Source: JAHIKV01 sp963733145 | Lineage (GTDB): Bacteria > Planctomycetota > Planctomycetia > Pirellulales > Thermoguttaceae | Direction: 5' to 3' | Assembly (NCBI GenBank): GCA_963733145.1 | Contig: CAVTCJ010000003.1 | Coordinates: 186,001-250,000 of the forward strand | DNA length: 64,000 bases | Part shown: positions 36,925 through 46,855 of the stretch, piece by piece | Layout of the letters: each line of letters opens with the position of its first letter | Numbering within the stretch: the stretch's first letter is position 1 | Notes under the pieces: model-generated | Told to the model about the DNA's origin: nothing | The model's database searches: none | The model's input: only the letters and a program-made list of their open reading frames with translations | Translations under genes and position numbers: made by a program

Positions 36925-37101
36925 TTATTGGGGCTGGGGGTTCGGGACTCGGGGCTGGGGAATGGGGAATCGGGCGGCAAGCATTTTCCCGAGTCCGTAC
37001 GTTTCATGCTTCGGAAACTGTTGTGACAAGCGATAGACTTCTTCAGCCAACTGCATTCCCAGTTGCCACACCTTCAAGTCACGGAAATTCATTCCATCCA
37101 T
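36925..37101 (-). pseudogene. four-helix-bundle (S23/IVP-like) protein fragment
   Basis: MNFRDLKVWQLGMQLAEEVY and RLSQQFPKHETYGL match the first helix pair of the four helix bundle family (TIGR02436), known from intervening sequences of 23S rRNA. AGAGGAG lies 8 nt before the ATG at 37101. After ETYGL the protein runs into low-complexity repeat text (RFPIPQPRVPNPQPQ), so the later helices are missing. It sits between pheS and pheT on the same strand. Confidence 0.65.
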
Positions 37102-37136
37102 TGCCGGCTCCTCTAATCCCCAATCCCTAATCCCGC

Positions 37137-38221
37137 TCAAAACTGGTGCAAAAACCTCACGTCATTCTTGAACAACTCGCGAATGTCGGCGATGCCGTGC
37201 CGCCGGGCGCAGATGCGCTCGATGCCCAGGCCGAAGGCGAAGCCGGAGAATTCCTCCGGGTCGTAACCCACGGCCTGCAACACGTTCGGATCGACCATGC
37301 CGGCCCCGCCCATCTCGATCCAGCCCTCGGCCCAACTCATGTCCACCTCGACGCTCGGCTCGGTGAAGGGGAAGAACGACGGCCGGAAGCGGATATGCAC
37401 GTCGTCGGCGAAGGCGCTGCGGGCGAACAGCCGCAACGTGCTCTTCAGATCGGCCATCGTCACGCCGTGATCGACCAGCAGGCCCTCCATCTGATGGAAC
37501 ATGGGGAAGTGGGTGGCGTCGGCCGTGTCGGGGCGATAGACCCGGCCGCAGGAGATGATCCGCACCGGCGGCCGCATCCGCTCCATCGCCCGAATCTGCA
37601 CCGTGCTGGTTTGGCTCCGCAAGAGGAAAGGGGGCTGGGGGACGGGGATCGGGGATCGGGGATCGGGGTTCGGGGTTCGGGACTCGCCGCTTGCGGCTTC
37701 ACATTGACCGCGAACACCTGCTTCCAAATAGAAGTTTTCCAGCGGATTCCGCGCCGGGTGATCGGGCGGGATGTTCAACGCCTCGAAGTTGTGCCACTGG
37801 TCCTCGACTTCCGGCCCGTCGGCAACGCTGAACCCCAGCCGGCCCATGATCTCCTTCAGCTCCTCGATGGTCTGCGTGATCGGGTGCAGCCGGCCCAGCC
37901 GGGGGCGGACGCCGGGGACAGTGGGATCGACCGCGCGGACCGCGGCCGTCGGACGCGACGCCGAGGCCAGCCGCTCGGCAGCCGCCTGATGGGCCGCTTC
38001 GATCGCCTGCTTGACCTCGTTGAAGCGTTTTCCGGCGGCGGGGCGATCGGCCTTGTCCACCTTGCCCAGCCCCTTCTGCACGGCCTTCAACCGGCCGCTC
38101 TTGGCGCCGATGAACTCGACGCGGGCGGCCTCCAACGCGGCCGCGTCGCCGGCCGCGCCGAAAGCCTCCGTCGCCGCGGCGAGCAATCGTCAAGTTCGGT
38201 CAGATAAGCGAGATAGGCCAG
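37137..38221 (-). CDS. pheS: phenylalanyl-tRNA synthetase alpha subunit (start unclear, repeat insertion)
   Basis: Catalytic alpha subunit that activates phenylalanine. An N-terminal coiled coil (EFIGAKSGRLKAVQKGLGKV) is followed by class II motifs: HPITQTIEELKEIMGRLGF, FHQMEGLLVDHGV (motif 2 region), RFRPSFFPFTEPSVEVDMSW and GFAFGLGIERI (motif 3). About 30 residues of repeat-derived text (37627-37712, RTPNPDPRSPIPVPQPP) are inserted in frame between NFYLEAG and FLLRSQTSTVQIR, close to the active-site core. A frame break near 38190 separates LAYLAYLTELDD from LLAAATEAFGAAGD, so the true start codon is not resolved. Confidence 0.92.
37627..37712. repeat. GGGGATCGGGGATCGGGG low-complexity repeat inside pheS
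   Basis: Tandem GGGGATC units followed by GGGTTCGGGACTCG, in frame within pheS. Related text occurs at 36935-36968 and, shorter, in the recG insertion (8455-8490). Confidence 0.8.
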
Positions 38222-38324
38222 TGATGAGCCATGAGTTTGACGAACACTCACTGCGGAATCGATCGAATGGACGCTTGCTGCTCGTCGGCTTATCGTTCAT
38301 CATTCAGCATTCGATCATTCGCCG

Positions 38325-38678
38325 TCATCCGGGCTCTGTCTTCACCAATTCCACGACCGTGTCGAAGCCCTGGGGATCGGCGATCGCCATTTCGGACAGC
38401 GTCTTGCGGTCCAACTCGATGTTGGCCTTCTTCAGGCCAGCGATAAGTTCGCTGTAGCGGAGTCCGCGTTCGCGGGCGGCGGCGTTCAGCCGGATGATCC
38501 ACAGGCGGCGGAAGTCGCGTTTCCGGCGGCGGCGGTCGCGGAAGGCGTATTTGCCGGCGCGGACCAGGGTCTCTTTGGCGGTCCTGAGCAGGCGGCGGCG
38601 GCCGCCGACGTAGCCTTTGACTTTCTTGAACAGACGGTTTTTGGCCCGATTGCGGGCCGCGCCCTTGGTGGTGCGCAT
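38325..38678 (-). CDS. rplT: 50S ribosomal protein L20
   Basis: A 117-residue, strongly basic protein of the large subunit, needed early in 50S assembly. KGAARNRAKNRLFKKVKGYV, RLLRTAKETLVRAGKYAFRD and RDFRRLWIIRLNAAARERGL are textbook L20. GAGG precedes the ATG. It follows rpmI after a gap holding a palindromic repeat and precedes pheS, the usual rpmI-rplT-pheST order. infC, normally first in this operon, is not next to it. Confidence 0.97.
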   Translation of the reverse strand: MRTTKGAARNRAKNRLFKKVKGYVGGRRRLLRTAKETLVRAGKYAFRDRRRRKRDFRRLWIIRLNAAARERGLRYSELIAGLKKANIELDRKTLSEMAIADPQGFDTVVELVKTEPG

Positions 38679-38760
38679 GGCTGAAACCTCGCGGTTTTGC
38701 GCGGGAGCCAGGCCCTGTCCGATACGAGGGCAGCGTTTGTCAGCCCGTCCCGCTGGTGTT

Positions 38761-38834
38761 GTAGCACAGCCGCCATCGGCTGTGATGAATGAACTAAATT
38801 ACCATTTTGCACAGCCGGGGGCGGCTGTGCCACA
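38761..38834. repeat. GGCACAGCCGCC palindrome, copy 2, between rpmI and rplT
   Basis: Arms GTAGCACAGCCGCCATCGGC and CCGGGGGCGGCTGTGCCAC. The rpmI-rplT pair is normally tightly spaced, so this looks like an insertion that created an unusual hairpin inside a ribosomal protein operon. Confidence 0.88.
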
Positions 38835-38841
38835 AGCCATT

Positions 38842-39046
38842 TCAGTAGCTGTGTTTCCCCAAAGCGTTGCGAATCCGGGCCGACTCGACGTCGTTGACGA
38901 CTGCGCGTGCCGCGGAGATTTCGCTTGCGCTTGTGGCTCATGCGAGCGGCCAGGTGGCTCGTCCCGGCGGCGCGGTGTTTGGCCTTTCCGGTGGCGGTCA
39001 GGCGGAAACGCTTCTTTGTCCCCTTATGGGTCTTCATTTTGGGCAT
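38842..39046 (-). CDS. rpmI: 50S ribosomal protein L35 (frame break)
   Basis: A small, basic protein of about 67 residues in the large ribosomal subunit. MPKMKTHKGTKKRFRLTATG and SHLAARMSHKRKRNLRGT are diagnostic. After RGTR the frame changes (about 38905); the natural ending AVVNDVESARIRNALGKHSY with a TGA at 38844-38842 lies in the other frame. As the gene is single-copy and essential, this is almost certainly a sequence error. It starts the rpmI-rplT-pheST group. Confidence 0.93.
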
Positions 39047-39179
39047 GATCGATTCCCACTAATTTCGGTTCGGCAAATTGATAGACTCCTCATTCTACTA
39101 AAATCTCCGGGCAGCGGAAGTGGGAACGAAGGGAATTATGGGGTTACGCTGTACCAATGGGGGGCTGCTGGGCATAATC

Positions 39180-39309
39180 TAGCCCGGATTATTCATAAAC
39201 GTCATCCTGAGCGCAGCGAAGGATCTGCCGATGCGTCCGCAAACAGCCCAGATTCTTCGCTGCGCTCAGAATGACAATGTTCCTTCGTGTTTATGAATAA
39301 TCCGGGCTA
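39180..39309. mobile_element. MITE-like element with IS1380-like ends, copy 2
   Basis: TAGCCCGGATTATTCATAAA at one end and TTTATGAATAATCCGGGCTA at the other enclose the same palindromic core as the element at 6136-6264, in the opposite orientation. The high similarity at a distance of 33 kb argues for recent copying. Confidence 0.85.
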
Positions 39310-39319
39310 GCACCGGCAT

Positions 39320-39407
39320 CATTTAGCCCCCGGTGAATACACCGGGGGCACGATGCACGGAACGTCGCCGCGCGCTACCCGCCGTGCATTCACGGCGGGC
39401 TAAATGG
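39320..39407. repeat. TTTAGCCCCC family repeat, copy 3
   Basis: CATTTAGCCCCCGGTGAATA to CACGGCGGGCTAAATGGGCG. The last 20 bases are partly duplicated at 39411-39435, next to the end of the ABC permease gene. Together with the MITE at 39180, the repeats fill the gap 39047-39460. Confidence 0.85.
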
Positions 39408-39460
39408 GCGGATCACGGCGGGCTAAATGGGCGGGCGGCGGCACAAAACCGGACACCCCG

Positions 39461-42025
39461 TTACTCGTACTGCAGCGCGATCAGCAGATTCAGCCGGGCG
39501 GCGCGCTCGGCGGGGAGCCAGGCGGCGGCGATGATGACCGCCATGCCCGTGGCGAAGCAGATCACCAGCAGCGCGGGATGGATGACGAAGTCGACCGAGT
39601 ACCCCAGCACCGGCACCATGCAGAGGTTGGTGACGAAGGAGCCGACGGTTCCGCCGGCCACGCCAAGGCCCAGCCCGATCAGGCCGATAATGACCGCCTG
39701 GGCGAGGATCGTCTTGCGGACCTGGCGGCGGGTCATGGCCACCACGCGGAGCAGGGCCAGCTCGCGGGTCTGCTCCAGCACGTTCATCGTCAACGTGTTG
39801 GCGATGCCGAACGAGCCGACGACGAATCCCAGGGCGAGCAGTCCCCACAGGCTGGCGATGACGCCGTTCATCATGTTGTTCAGCCGCCGGCGGAGATCGG
39901 CGAAGGAGTGGAGCATCAAGCCCGACTTTTCGCAGATCGGCTTGAGGAGTTTGCGGACGCTGTCGATTTGGCCCGGTTTGGCGTTGACGATGAAAGTGTC
40001 CACGTCGCCGATGTCCATCATGTGCCGGGCGGCCTTGCCCTGCATGTAGATCATCTTTCCGCCGGCCAGGTAGGCGGTGGCGGTGCCGGCCACGGTGAGC
40101 GTCTTGGGGCCCTTGCCGGTCTCGATGGTGATCTGGTCTCCGACGCGGGTGTGGGTGCGGTTGGCCAGCACGGTGCCGATGACGACTTCTCCTTTGTCCA
40201 GGCCTTTGCGGACTTCCTCGGGATTGCCGTCTTTCAGGGCCAGCGGCAATTCGTTGCCGCGGTCGAAATCGCGGACGAACATCGTCACGTACATCTTCCC
40301 CGCCTTGGGATCGGCGGTTTTCACCGAGGTGTTGATAGTGCTGATGGCGTCGACGTTGGCGACCCCTGCGACGGCGCGGATTTCAGCGCCGAGCGATTCG
40401 GGCATGGGGGGCGATTGGCCCGATTTCAAGTCCGGGTTCATGCGGCGGATGATGAAATCGCCTCGAAACGTCTTGGCCTGCCAGGTGCGGATGTCGCTCA
40501 CGTTGTTGAGGATGGTGGTTCCCAGGTTGGTGGCCGTGCTGACGGCGAAGTAGAGCAGTCCGATGGTCAGCGTGGTGCGGACCGTGCGGCGAAGGATTTG
40601 CCGCTGGGCGATCTTTCCTTCCGTGTGGAAAAACGGGTGCAGCAACCAGGCCGCCAGCCGGCTCAGAGCGGTCAGCACGATCGGCACCAGCAGCACGAAG
40701 GCAGTGGTGAAGATCACTCCGACGTAGGTAGTGAAAGAGATCGGCAAATAACCGACGATGCAGGCGGCCAGCGCGGAACCGGTCACCAGGAAGAACGCCA
40801 GGCTGAACAGTACGTAGAGCAGCGGGAGGCGGCCGCGGGTCTTTAAGGGAACGAAGCGCATGCTCTCCAACGGCGAGATTCGGCTGGCGATCCAGGTGGG
40901 GATGAACATCGCCAGCAGCGGAGATGCCCGGCCCGAGCAGCGCGGCCAGGATGAACGTCCTGGGGCCGATTTGCAGCGGGGGCATGGGCGTCGAGTACAC
41001 GCGGCTCATGGCGTCGGTGAGGAAATAGGCCCCGGCCAGTCCCAGCAGCGCAGCCGAGGACGGTGCCCACGAAGCCCATCGCCAGCCCTTCGAGCAGCAA
41101 CATCCGCATGATTTGCCGGCGGGTGGCGCCGACCGCCCGCAGCACGGCCAATTGCCGGCGGCGCTCGCCGACGTTCATCAGGTAGGTGTTGAAGATCGTG
41201 AACAGCCCGAGAACGATCATCAGCAAGTAGGCCATGTTCAGGCCGCTTTCGGCGGATTGCATGGTTTCCTTGGCCGAAGTGGGCGCGGGCCATCGGCGAG
41301 CGGACCGTCAGCCCGGCGGGCAGGATGCCGGCGATCTTCGGTTGCACGGCCTTTTCGTCGGCCGAGCCGGCCAGCACGACGCTGACTTGATTGATGTAGC
41401 CGGCGCCCTCTTTGGCAAAGAAGTATTCGGCGGCGGGCAGGGGGAGGAAGATCACTCCGCCCTGGTTGAAGTTGGCGGCGCCCTGGGGCGAGAGCAGGCC
41501 GATGATGCGGAAATCCTTGACGCTGCCGCTGAGCCCGCCGCGGGTGGTGCCCAACTTGACTTCGTCGCCGACTTTGACGCCCAAGCCGTGAGCGAAGCCG
41601 GTCTCCAAGAGGGCGTCGTAGGGCTTGCTGTCCTTGCCGAAATACTCCCCTTCGTACAATTTATAGTCGCGGACCGCTTCGTCTTGCTTCGGGTCGATGC
41701 CCATCACCAGCAGGCTGACTTTGGCCTCTTTGAACCAGAGGATGGAGACTTTTTGCACGCTGGGGACGGCCGTTTTCACGCCCGGCACTTGCCCGATGCG
41801 CTGGACGATGTCCTCGGGAAAGAAGCTGCCGTCCTCGGCGACGACCTCGAAGGCGGCGCGGCCGGCCATGCCTTCGTACATGTTCTGATAGGCCAGGTGA
41901 GTGGTGGTCGTGCCGATGTCGACGGCTACCATGGCGGCCACGCCGATGACGATGCTCAGCAGGGTGAGCGTTGCCCGGCCGGGGCGGTTCCTGATCTCGC
42001 GGAGAGTGAATTTCCAGAGAAACAT
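39461..42025 (-). CDS. two-module FtsX-like ABC permease (frame breaks)
   Basis: A membrane subunit of about 850 codons with two FtsX units. The first has the N-terminal helix LTLLSIVIGVAAMVAVDIGT, a periplasmic MacB-like domain and YLLMIVLGLFTIFNTYLMNV...LAVLRAVGATRRQI. The second has LTIGLLYFAVSTATNLGT and WGLLALGFVVGSFGIANTLT...LALLRVVAMTRRQV. The frame changes near 41285, 41050 (one extra base) and 40915; the text is continuous once corrected. It lies 26 bp after the ATPase gene. Such exporters move lipoproteins, lipids or peptides across the envelope; the cargo is unknown. Confidence 0.85.
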
Positions 42026-42050
42026 GCCGGTTTGCCCGATGCTGAGGGGA

Positions 42051-42800
42051 CTAGACGGTTTTCTTGAACAAACAACTGCGAACGGGCTGCAACTGCGGGG
42101 TCGAGAGGGCCGCCTCGGGATGCCCGTTGCTTTCCTCCAGCCCGTCGCGGAGGCGTATCAAGCGATCCGCCTGCGCCGCGACGCTGGCGTCGTGCGTGAC
42201 CATCACAATCGTCTGTTCGTCTTGCGTGACCAGTCTTCGCAGCAGGGACGTGACTTGCCGGCCGTTGGCGCTGTCGAGGTTTCCGGTCGGTTCGTCGGCC
42301 AGCAGCAAGGCGGGCCGCATGACCAGGGCCCGGGCGATGGCCACCCGCTGCTGCTCGCCGCCCGACATCGCGCTGGGCACGTGGTTGCGGCGGTGCAACA
42401 TCCCCACCAGCCGGAGCGTATCGTCGGCCCGGCGGCGGGCTTCCACGCCGGCCATGCCGCCCAGTTCCAGCGGCAGCGCCACGTTCTCTTCCGCGGTGAA
42501 GGCCGGCAACAGATTGAACGACTGGAAGATGAAGCCCATCCGCTCGCGGCGGAGGATGGTCCGCTGGTCGTCGGTCATCGTGGCCAGGTCCACGCCCTCG
42601 AGCAAGACTTGTCCGCTGGAGGGCGTTTCCACGCCGCCGAGGATGTGCAGCAGGGTGCTCTTGCCCGAGCCCGACGGTCCCATGATCGCCAGCAGTTCGC
42701 CTTTGCGGACCTGAAGGTTGATGCCCCGCAAGGCATGGACGCAGACTTCGCCCTCGGCGCCGTAATCTCTTCTCAAGCCGCGGGTTTCGAGGACGTACAT
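42051..42800 (-). CDS. MacB/LolD-type ABC transporter ATPase
   Basis: A 249-residue ATP-binding subunit. GPSGSGKSTLLHILGG (Walker A), FQSFNLLPAFTAEENV (Q-loop), SGGEQQRVAIARAL (signature), LLADEPTGNLDS (Walker B) and VMVTHDAS (H-loop) are all intact. It powers the long FtsX-like permease encoded 26 bp downstream, in mechanotransmission style. I start at MYVLETRG (42800). The frame extends to 43013, but the extra text is not conserved in style. Confidence 0.92.
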   Translation of the reverse strand: MYVLETRGLRRDYGAEGEVCVHALRGINLQVRKGELLAIMGPSGSGKSTLLHILGGVETPSSGQVLLEGVDLATMTDDQRTILRRERMGFIFQSFNLLPAFTAEENVALPLELGGMAGVEARRRADDTLRLVGMLHRRNHVPSAMSGGEQQRVAIARALVMRPALLLADEPTGNLDSANGRQVTSLLRRLVTQDEQTIVMVTHDASVAAQADRLIRLRDGLEESNGHPEAALSTPQLQPVRSCLFKKTV

Positions 42801-43288
42801 GGGCAGTTTCTCGACGGGGGAGAGTGGGCGATGAAGTCCCTGCGAAACGAGCATCGCGTGCTTTCGGGGTTTCACCTTGAACGCCGCCTGGGCTTCTTCA
42901 ACCAGTAAACTCGGACAGGGTACATCCGTGGGCCACGGCCGCAGCTTGGGCTGACGCGCCGTCATCGTGCTTGATAGACTCTTCATCATACTGCTGCTGT
43001 GATTGCTGGGCAAGCGGCCCTTATAGCGGGGGGTGATGGATGGGGTTCATTGACGGCGCCGCGACCACTGCCGCTCGGGTTGCGGTCCGGTCCTAACCTT
43101 AGTGTCGGTTATAACCACCGTGCGAGTAGAGATTGTCGGAAGCAATTATTATTCTGCGGTAAAGTATGCCGGAGAGGCAAAATTTACGGCCGGCGAGGGC
43201 GGCAAATCGGCCGTAACTCGATAAGAACTTGTCGCCGGCACGAAGCGAAATACAAGAACGACCGTTCACTGTTTTGCAAGTAAGACCG

Positions 43289-43370
43289 TCTAGCCCCGGC
43301 GTCGACGCCCGATGCGCGACCGAACGGGAAAAGGGCCCTTTCTGCCCGGCGTGGACGCCGGGGCTAAACG
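43289..43370. repeat. TTTAGCCCCGGCGTCCACGC palindrome, copy 2
   Basis: CTAGCCCCGGCGTCGACGCC and GGCGTGGACGCCGGGGCTAA arms, located beyond the 3' end of the TPR gene. Confidence 0.9.
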
Positions 43371-43402
43371 GTTCTTTCTTCCAAGATCGATTGCCGCGGG
43401 CG

Positions 43403-44830
43403 CTATTTCGGCGGTTGCGGCTGCGGCGTGGTTTGCGGTTGCGGTTGCGGTTGAGCCGGCGGCGGCAGGCTTGGAAGCGGCTGGCCCTGTTGCGGCTGAG
43501 TCTTGCGCAGTTGATCCAACAGCGCCTTGGCGTCCTCGCGCTGGGCGAAGGGGGCGGTGGTGCTCAGCGCGCCTTGGAGCAAACGGATGGCGTCCGCATC
43601 GTGCTGACCGCGATCGGCCAGTACGCAAGCCAGATAATAAGCCGTCTCGGCGCTTAAGGATCCGCCGGAGACCGCCCTCCGCAGGGCGGCCTCGGCGTCC
43701 TGCAAGCGGCCGAGCTTGTAGAGGACCCAGCCGTAGGTCGAATAGGCGTCGGCCATTCGCGGATATTGCTTGACGTTGTTTTCGGCGTATTCCAGGGCGC
43801 GTTTCCGTTGTTCCGCGCCCTTTTGACCGGACAGCGCCAAGGCCAGGTTGTTGCTGGCGGCGAAATCGTTGGGCGATTGCAGGTGGGCATTCTCGAAATA
43901 CTTTTCGGCCTTCGTGTAGTCCTTACGGAACAGAGCAATCACCCCGCGGAGAATCTTGGCCTGGTAGTAATTCGGATCGAGCTGCAGCGCGGCGTCCGCT
44001 TGTTTCGCGGCCTCTTCGAGTTGACCGTTTTCCCATGCCCATTGGGCGGCGACCAATCGGGCTTCGGCATTTCTGGGCGCGGAAGTCAAGGCCTTGACGA
44101 ACCATTCGCCGGCAGTTTTCTGTTCGCCCGACTGGGCGTACCACCGGGCGATTACGGCCTCGGGCGGCAACATGTCGGTGCTGATCTTGGCCGCCGCCCG
44201 GAGCTTCTCCAAGGCCCCCTTCACGTCCTTCTGCTCGAACAGGCATCGAGCCAGTTGCTGCAAGGCCGGGACGCTCTTCGCGTCCAGTTTCAGCCAGGCC
44301 TCGAGATGTTTTTGGGCCTCGGTCCAGTTGCCGCGGGCCTCGGAGGTCGAGGCCAAGCCGCCGTAAAGCTGCGGCATCATCGCGTCCTTCCGCTTGGCGC
44401 TCCCCTTCCATTGCGCCAGCAGGCTCTGGGCCTTCTCGTACAGCAGCCGGGACTCGGCCAGCCGCCGCTCGCGCAGGGCGAGGTCGCCCAGGATCAGATA
44501 CGCCTGCGGATCGTCGGGCGCATCGATCACCGCCCGCTCCAGCGAGTTCTGCACGCCCGCCAGATTGTTCGACTGGGCGAAAAATTGGGCCATGATGACG
44601 TTCGGCGGCGGCAGGTTGGGATCTTTCTTTGCGGCCTTCTGCAACATCTCCAGCGCGCCGGCGTAATCGCGCTTGTTAAACTGCCCCACCGCGTCGGTCA
44701 ACTCCTGCATTTGCGCCGGGGTTTCGGGGGCGGTCTTGATGCTGCCGGGGGCAATCGGCTCCGCGGCCAAATACGACGTCGCGCAGACCGGAAACGAGAC
44801 GACAACGGCGAAAAGTAGCGTGCGTATCAT
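43403..44830 (-). CDS. exported TPR protein
   Basis: A 475-residue protein with a signal peptide (MIRTLLFAVVVSFPVCATSY) and about ten tetratricopeptide repeats, for example YLILGDLALRERRLAESRLL, AARLVAAQWAWENGQLEEAA-like text and AYSTYGWVLYKLGRLQDAEA. It ends in a Pro/Gln tail (PQPQPQTTPQPQPPK). TPR solenoids bind proteins, so a scaffold role in the envelope is likely. I start at 44830, after AAAGGA; the longer upstream frame is not supported. Confidence 0.8.
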   Translation of the reverse strand: MIRTLLFAVVVSFPVCATSYLAAEPIAPGSIKTAPETPAQMQELTDAVGQFNKRDYAGALEMLQKAAKKDPNLPPPNVIMAQFFAQSNNLAGVQNSLERAVIDAPDDPQAYLILGDLALRERRLAESRLLYEKAQSLLAQWKGSAKRKDAMMPQLYGGLASTSEARGNWTEAQKHLEAWLKLDAKSVPALQQLARCLFEQKDVKGALEKLRAAAKISTDMLPPEAVIARWYAQSGEQKTAGEWFVKALTSAPRNAEARLVAAQWAWENGQLEEAAKQADAALQLDPNYYQAKILRGVIALFRKDYTKAEKYFENAHLQSPNDFAASNNLALALSGQKGAEQRKRALEYAENNVKQYPRMADAYSTYGWVLYKLGRLQDAEAALRRAVSGGSLSAETAYYLACVLADRGQHDADAIRLLQGALSTTAPFAQREDAKALLDQLRKTQPQQGQPLPSLPPPAQPQPQPQTTPQPQPPK

Positions 44831-45027
44831 GATTATCGCGGTCCTTTTGTGAACGAGGAAAGCTGATATATATGATCGGTTTAACCCGCGCGGCCGTCCG
44901 TGGGTCCTATTGCACAAGTTTAGCCTACGCCCAGGGGTTACGCGGGGCAAGACCCCCTCTTCGGCCGCGAAATGTTGACCCCGGCGGCCGCTATCTTGGA
45001 TTATTCGTTAGGGTGCCATCGCATTAC

Positions 45028-45107
45028 TTAGCCCCCCGTTAATACACGGGGGGGCAGAGCATGGAACCACCAGACAATGTCCCCGGTGCATTCACCGTGG
45101 GCTAAAA
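45028..45107. repeat. TTTAGCCCCC family repeat, copy 4
   Basis: CTTAGCCCCCCGTTAATACA to CATTCACCGTGGGCTAA, upstream of the small exported protein. Confidence 0.8.
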
Positions 45108-45244
45108 AACTACGACAACAAATCCGCCGCAACCGAGTCCCCGCCACAGAGGGTATAGCTTTGGCCCCAGGATGTTTGTACAATTCCGCTCATATCGACC
45201 GGCAACCTTGCCCCCCTTCCCATTTTTCAACAGGAGACTTCACG

Positions 45245-45670
45245 ATGGCGAAAACACTCGTGCGGCGGCTGGCGTCCTGGACCTTGTTGAGTTGCATCGC
45301 CTTTGCCGTGGCAACCATGGCGCAACCGGTGGTAAGCGCGGACGACCCGGCGCCCCCTAAGACGACGGCGAAGAAGAAGGAAAAAGCGAAAGCCCCCAAA
45401 GCCCGCCATCGCTTGCCGCAATATTTCGGCGACGTGGTTAAAGACGAGGAGCAACGCGAGAAGATTTTCCAAATCCAGGACGAGTATCAACCCAAGATCG
45501 ACGAGTTGTGGGCGCAGTTGAAGGCGTTGATCAATGAGCGGAACAAGAAAATCGATGCCGTCCTAACCCCCGAGCAGAAAACACAAATCGACGAGGCCAA
45601 GGTCAAAGCCAAGGCCAAGCGAAGGGCCAAACAGCCGAAAAACGAGCCCCCGGCCGAACCCAAGCAGTAA
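45245..45670 (+). CDS. small exported Lys-rich protein
   Basis: A 141-residue secreted or periplasmic protein. The signal peptide SWTLLSCIAFAVATMAQPVV ends near VSA. A Lys/Ala-rich segment (KTTAKKKEKAKAPKARH) and a helical region with LPQYFGDVVKDEEQREKIFQ and LTPEQKTQIDEAKVKAKAKR follow. The LTPEQ motif and charged helices recall Spy/CpxP-like periplasmic proteins, without firm homology. GGAG precedes the ATG. It is a type often seen in Pirellulales; no function is assigned. Confidence 0.7.
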   Translation: MAKTLVRRLASWTLLSCIAFAVATMAQPVVSADDPAPPKTTAKKKEKAKAPKARHRLPQYFGDVVKDEEQREKIFQIQDEYQPKIDELWAQLKALINERNKKIDAVLTPEQKTQIDEAKVKAKAKRRAKQPKNEPPAEPKQ

Positions 45671-45691
45671 GAAGATAAGGCGGCAAATTTC

Positions 45692-45774
45692 GTTTAGTCC
45701 CGGCGTCCACGCCCGGGAAAACAGCGCATCGCGAAATCGGCTATCTGTTCCCGGCGTCCACGCCGGGGCTAAAC
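45692..45774. repeat. TTTAGCCCCGGCGTCCACGC palindrome, copy 3
   Basis: GTTTAGTCCCGGCGTCCACG and GGCGTCCACGCCGGGGCTAA arms in the gap between the small exported protein and the winged-helix gene. Confidence 0.88.
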
Positions 45775-45807
45775 GGACAGATTCCTTCCAGGAGCGGGCA
45801 AGGCTCT

Positions 45808-46029
45808 CTAGCGGAGCATGACCTTGTGGCTGCGCCCGTCTTGCTCGATGTCGATCTTATTCTCCCGGGCGAGCCAACCCAGGGCCATAATTACCGTGTC
45901 GCGGGGCTCGCCCACGGCTTTTGTCAGCTTGGCCATCGTCGTAGGACCTTTTTCCGAGAGGACCCGCCAGATCAAGCCGGCCGTCTCGCCAATGTGCGTC
46001 AAACACGGAACGGGGGGGGTTTTTGCCAT
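45808..46029 (-). CDS. small winged-helix protein (DUF2582-like)
   Basis: A 73-residue protein with IGETAGLIWRVLSEKGPTTM, LTKAVGEPRDTVIMALGWLA and RENKIDIEQDGRSHKVML. This is the compact winged helix-turn-helix fold of the DUF2582 family. It may bind DNA as a small regulator. Its neighbours do not suggest a target. Confidence 0.75.
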   Translation of the reverse strand: MAKTPPVPCLTHIGETAGLIWRVLSEKGPTTMAKLTKAVGEPRDTVIMALGWLARENKIDIEQDGRSHKVMLR

Positions 46030-46181
46030 TTGACCACCTCGGTTTTAGATAGGGGCCTGTTTTGCAGGCAAAATCGTAATGTGCGTCAATTATAGCGAGT
46101 CTACTACTAAAGTGTAGGTGGTCTACGCACTACAGGGAAGTAGGCGACTTTTTCGACCGCCTCGTTAAACGAGGGCTGGGC

Positions 46182-46649
46182 TTACCCGTCGTCAAAATCG
46201 GACCAGCCCCCTGCTTCTGCCGCCACCTCGCTTACCAAACTTGTTGTCATGGCCAGAAAGACGGCCGCGAGTTTATCGAACTCACGGTCTTCGGCTTGAC
46301 AAAAGATCGTATAGGTAGACTGGGCGATTCGTAGGCTGCGAATCTGGGCCGTATTGGTCAGGTCCAGGCAGTAGAAGGCCAAGTTGTAACCCAGCAATTC
46401 GTGCCCGGCCACCGTTTCGCGGGCCTCTTCGGCCTCCAGCCCTTCGTACTCCTGTCGCATGGCCTCGACGGCCGTGGCGGCCAATTTGCCCGGGTCGGCC
46501 GAGCCGGAGTGGATGGCCACCGACCAGAAAGCCCCGCCGGGACTAATCACCGTCACCGAGTGGCGGCCCAGAATGGCGTCGGAGTCGTCGAGCGTCCAGT
46601 TTTCCGGGTATTGGAATGAAATACCGAGGCTATTGAAACGTGCCGGCAT
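46182..46649 (-). CDS. hypothetical protein, DUF1795/PsbP-like style
   Basis: About 155 residues, no signal peptide. FNSLGISFQYPENWTLDDSD and a repeated beta pattern resemble the small one-domain fold of DUF1795/PsbP-type proteins that read FxYPxxW. Conserved text GHELLGYNLAFYCLDLTNTA follows. I start at the ATG 46649. The longer frame to 46700 adds only non-conserved text. Function unknown. Confidence 0.65.
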   Translation of the reverse strand: MPARFNSLGISFQYPENWTLDDSDAILGRHSVTVISPGGAFWSVAIHSGSADPGKLAATAVEAMRQEYEGLEAEEARETVAGHELLGYNLAFYCLDLTNTAQIRSLRIAQSTYTIFCQAEDREFDKLAAVFLAMTTSLVSEVAAEAGGWSDFDDG

Positions 46650-46855
46650 GGTGGGGCTTTCGCGTTGTTCGGCCCCGACATTCAAGCGGGGCTTCCTCAA
46701 ACCATGTTATCAAAGGCCCCGTTGGCCCGAAACCGGCCACGGGCCGAAAAATCGGGATGGTTCCAATTGGCCCATTTTGCTAGGCTTTCGGGTTGTTTTT
46801 CAGGTCCGCGGCGAAAAACGGAGTCGTTTGCAGCAACCGGCCCGACGACGAAAAT

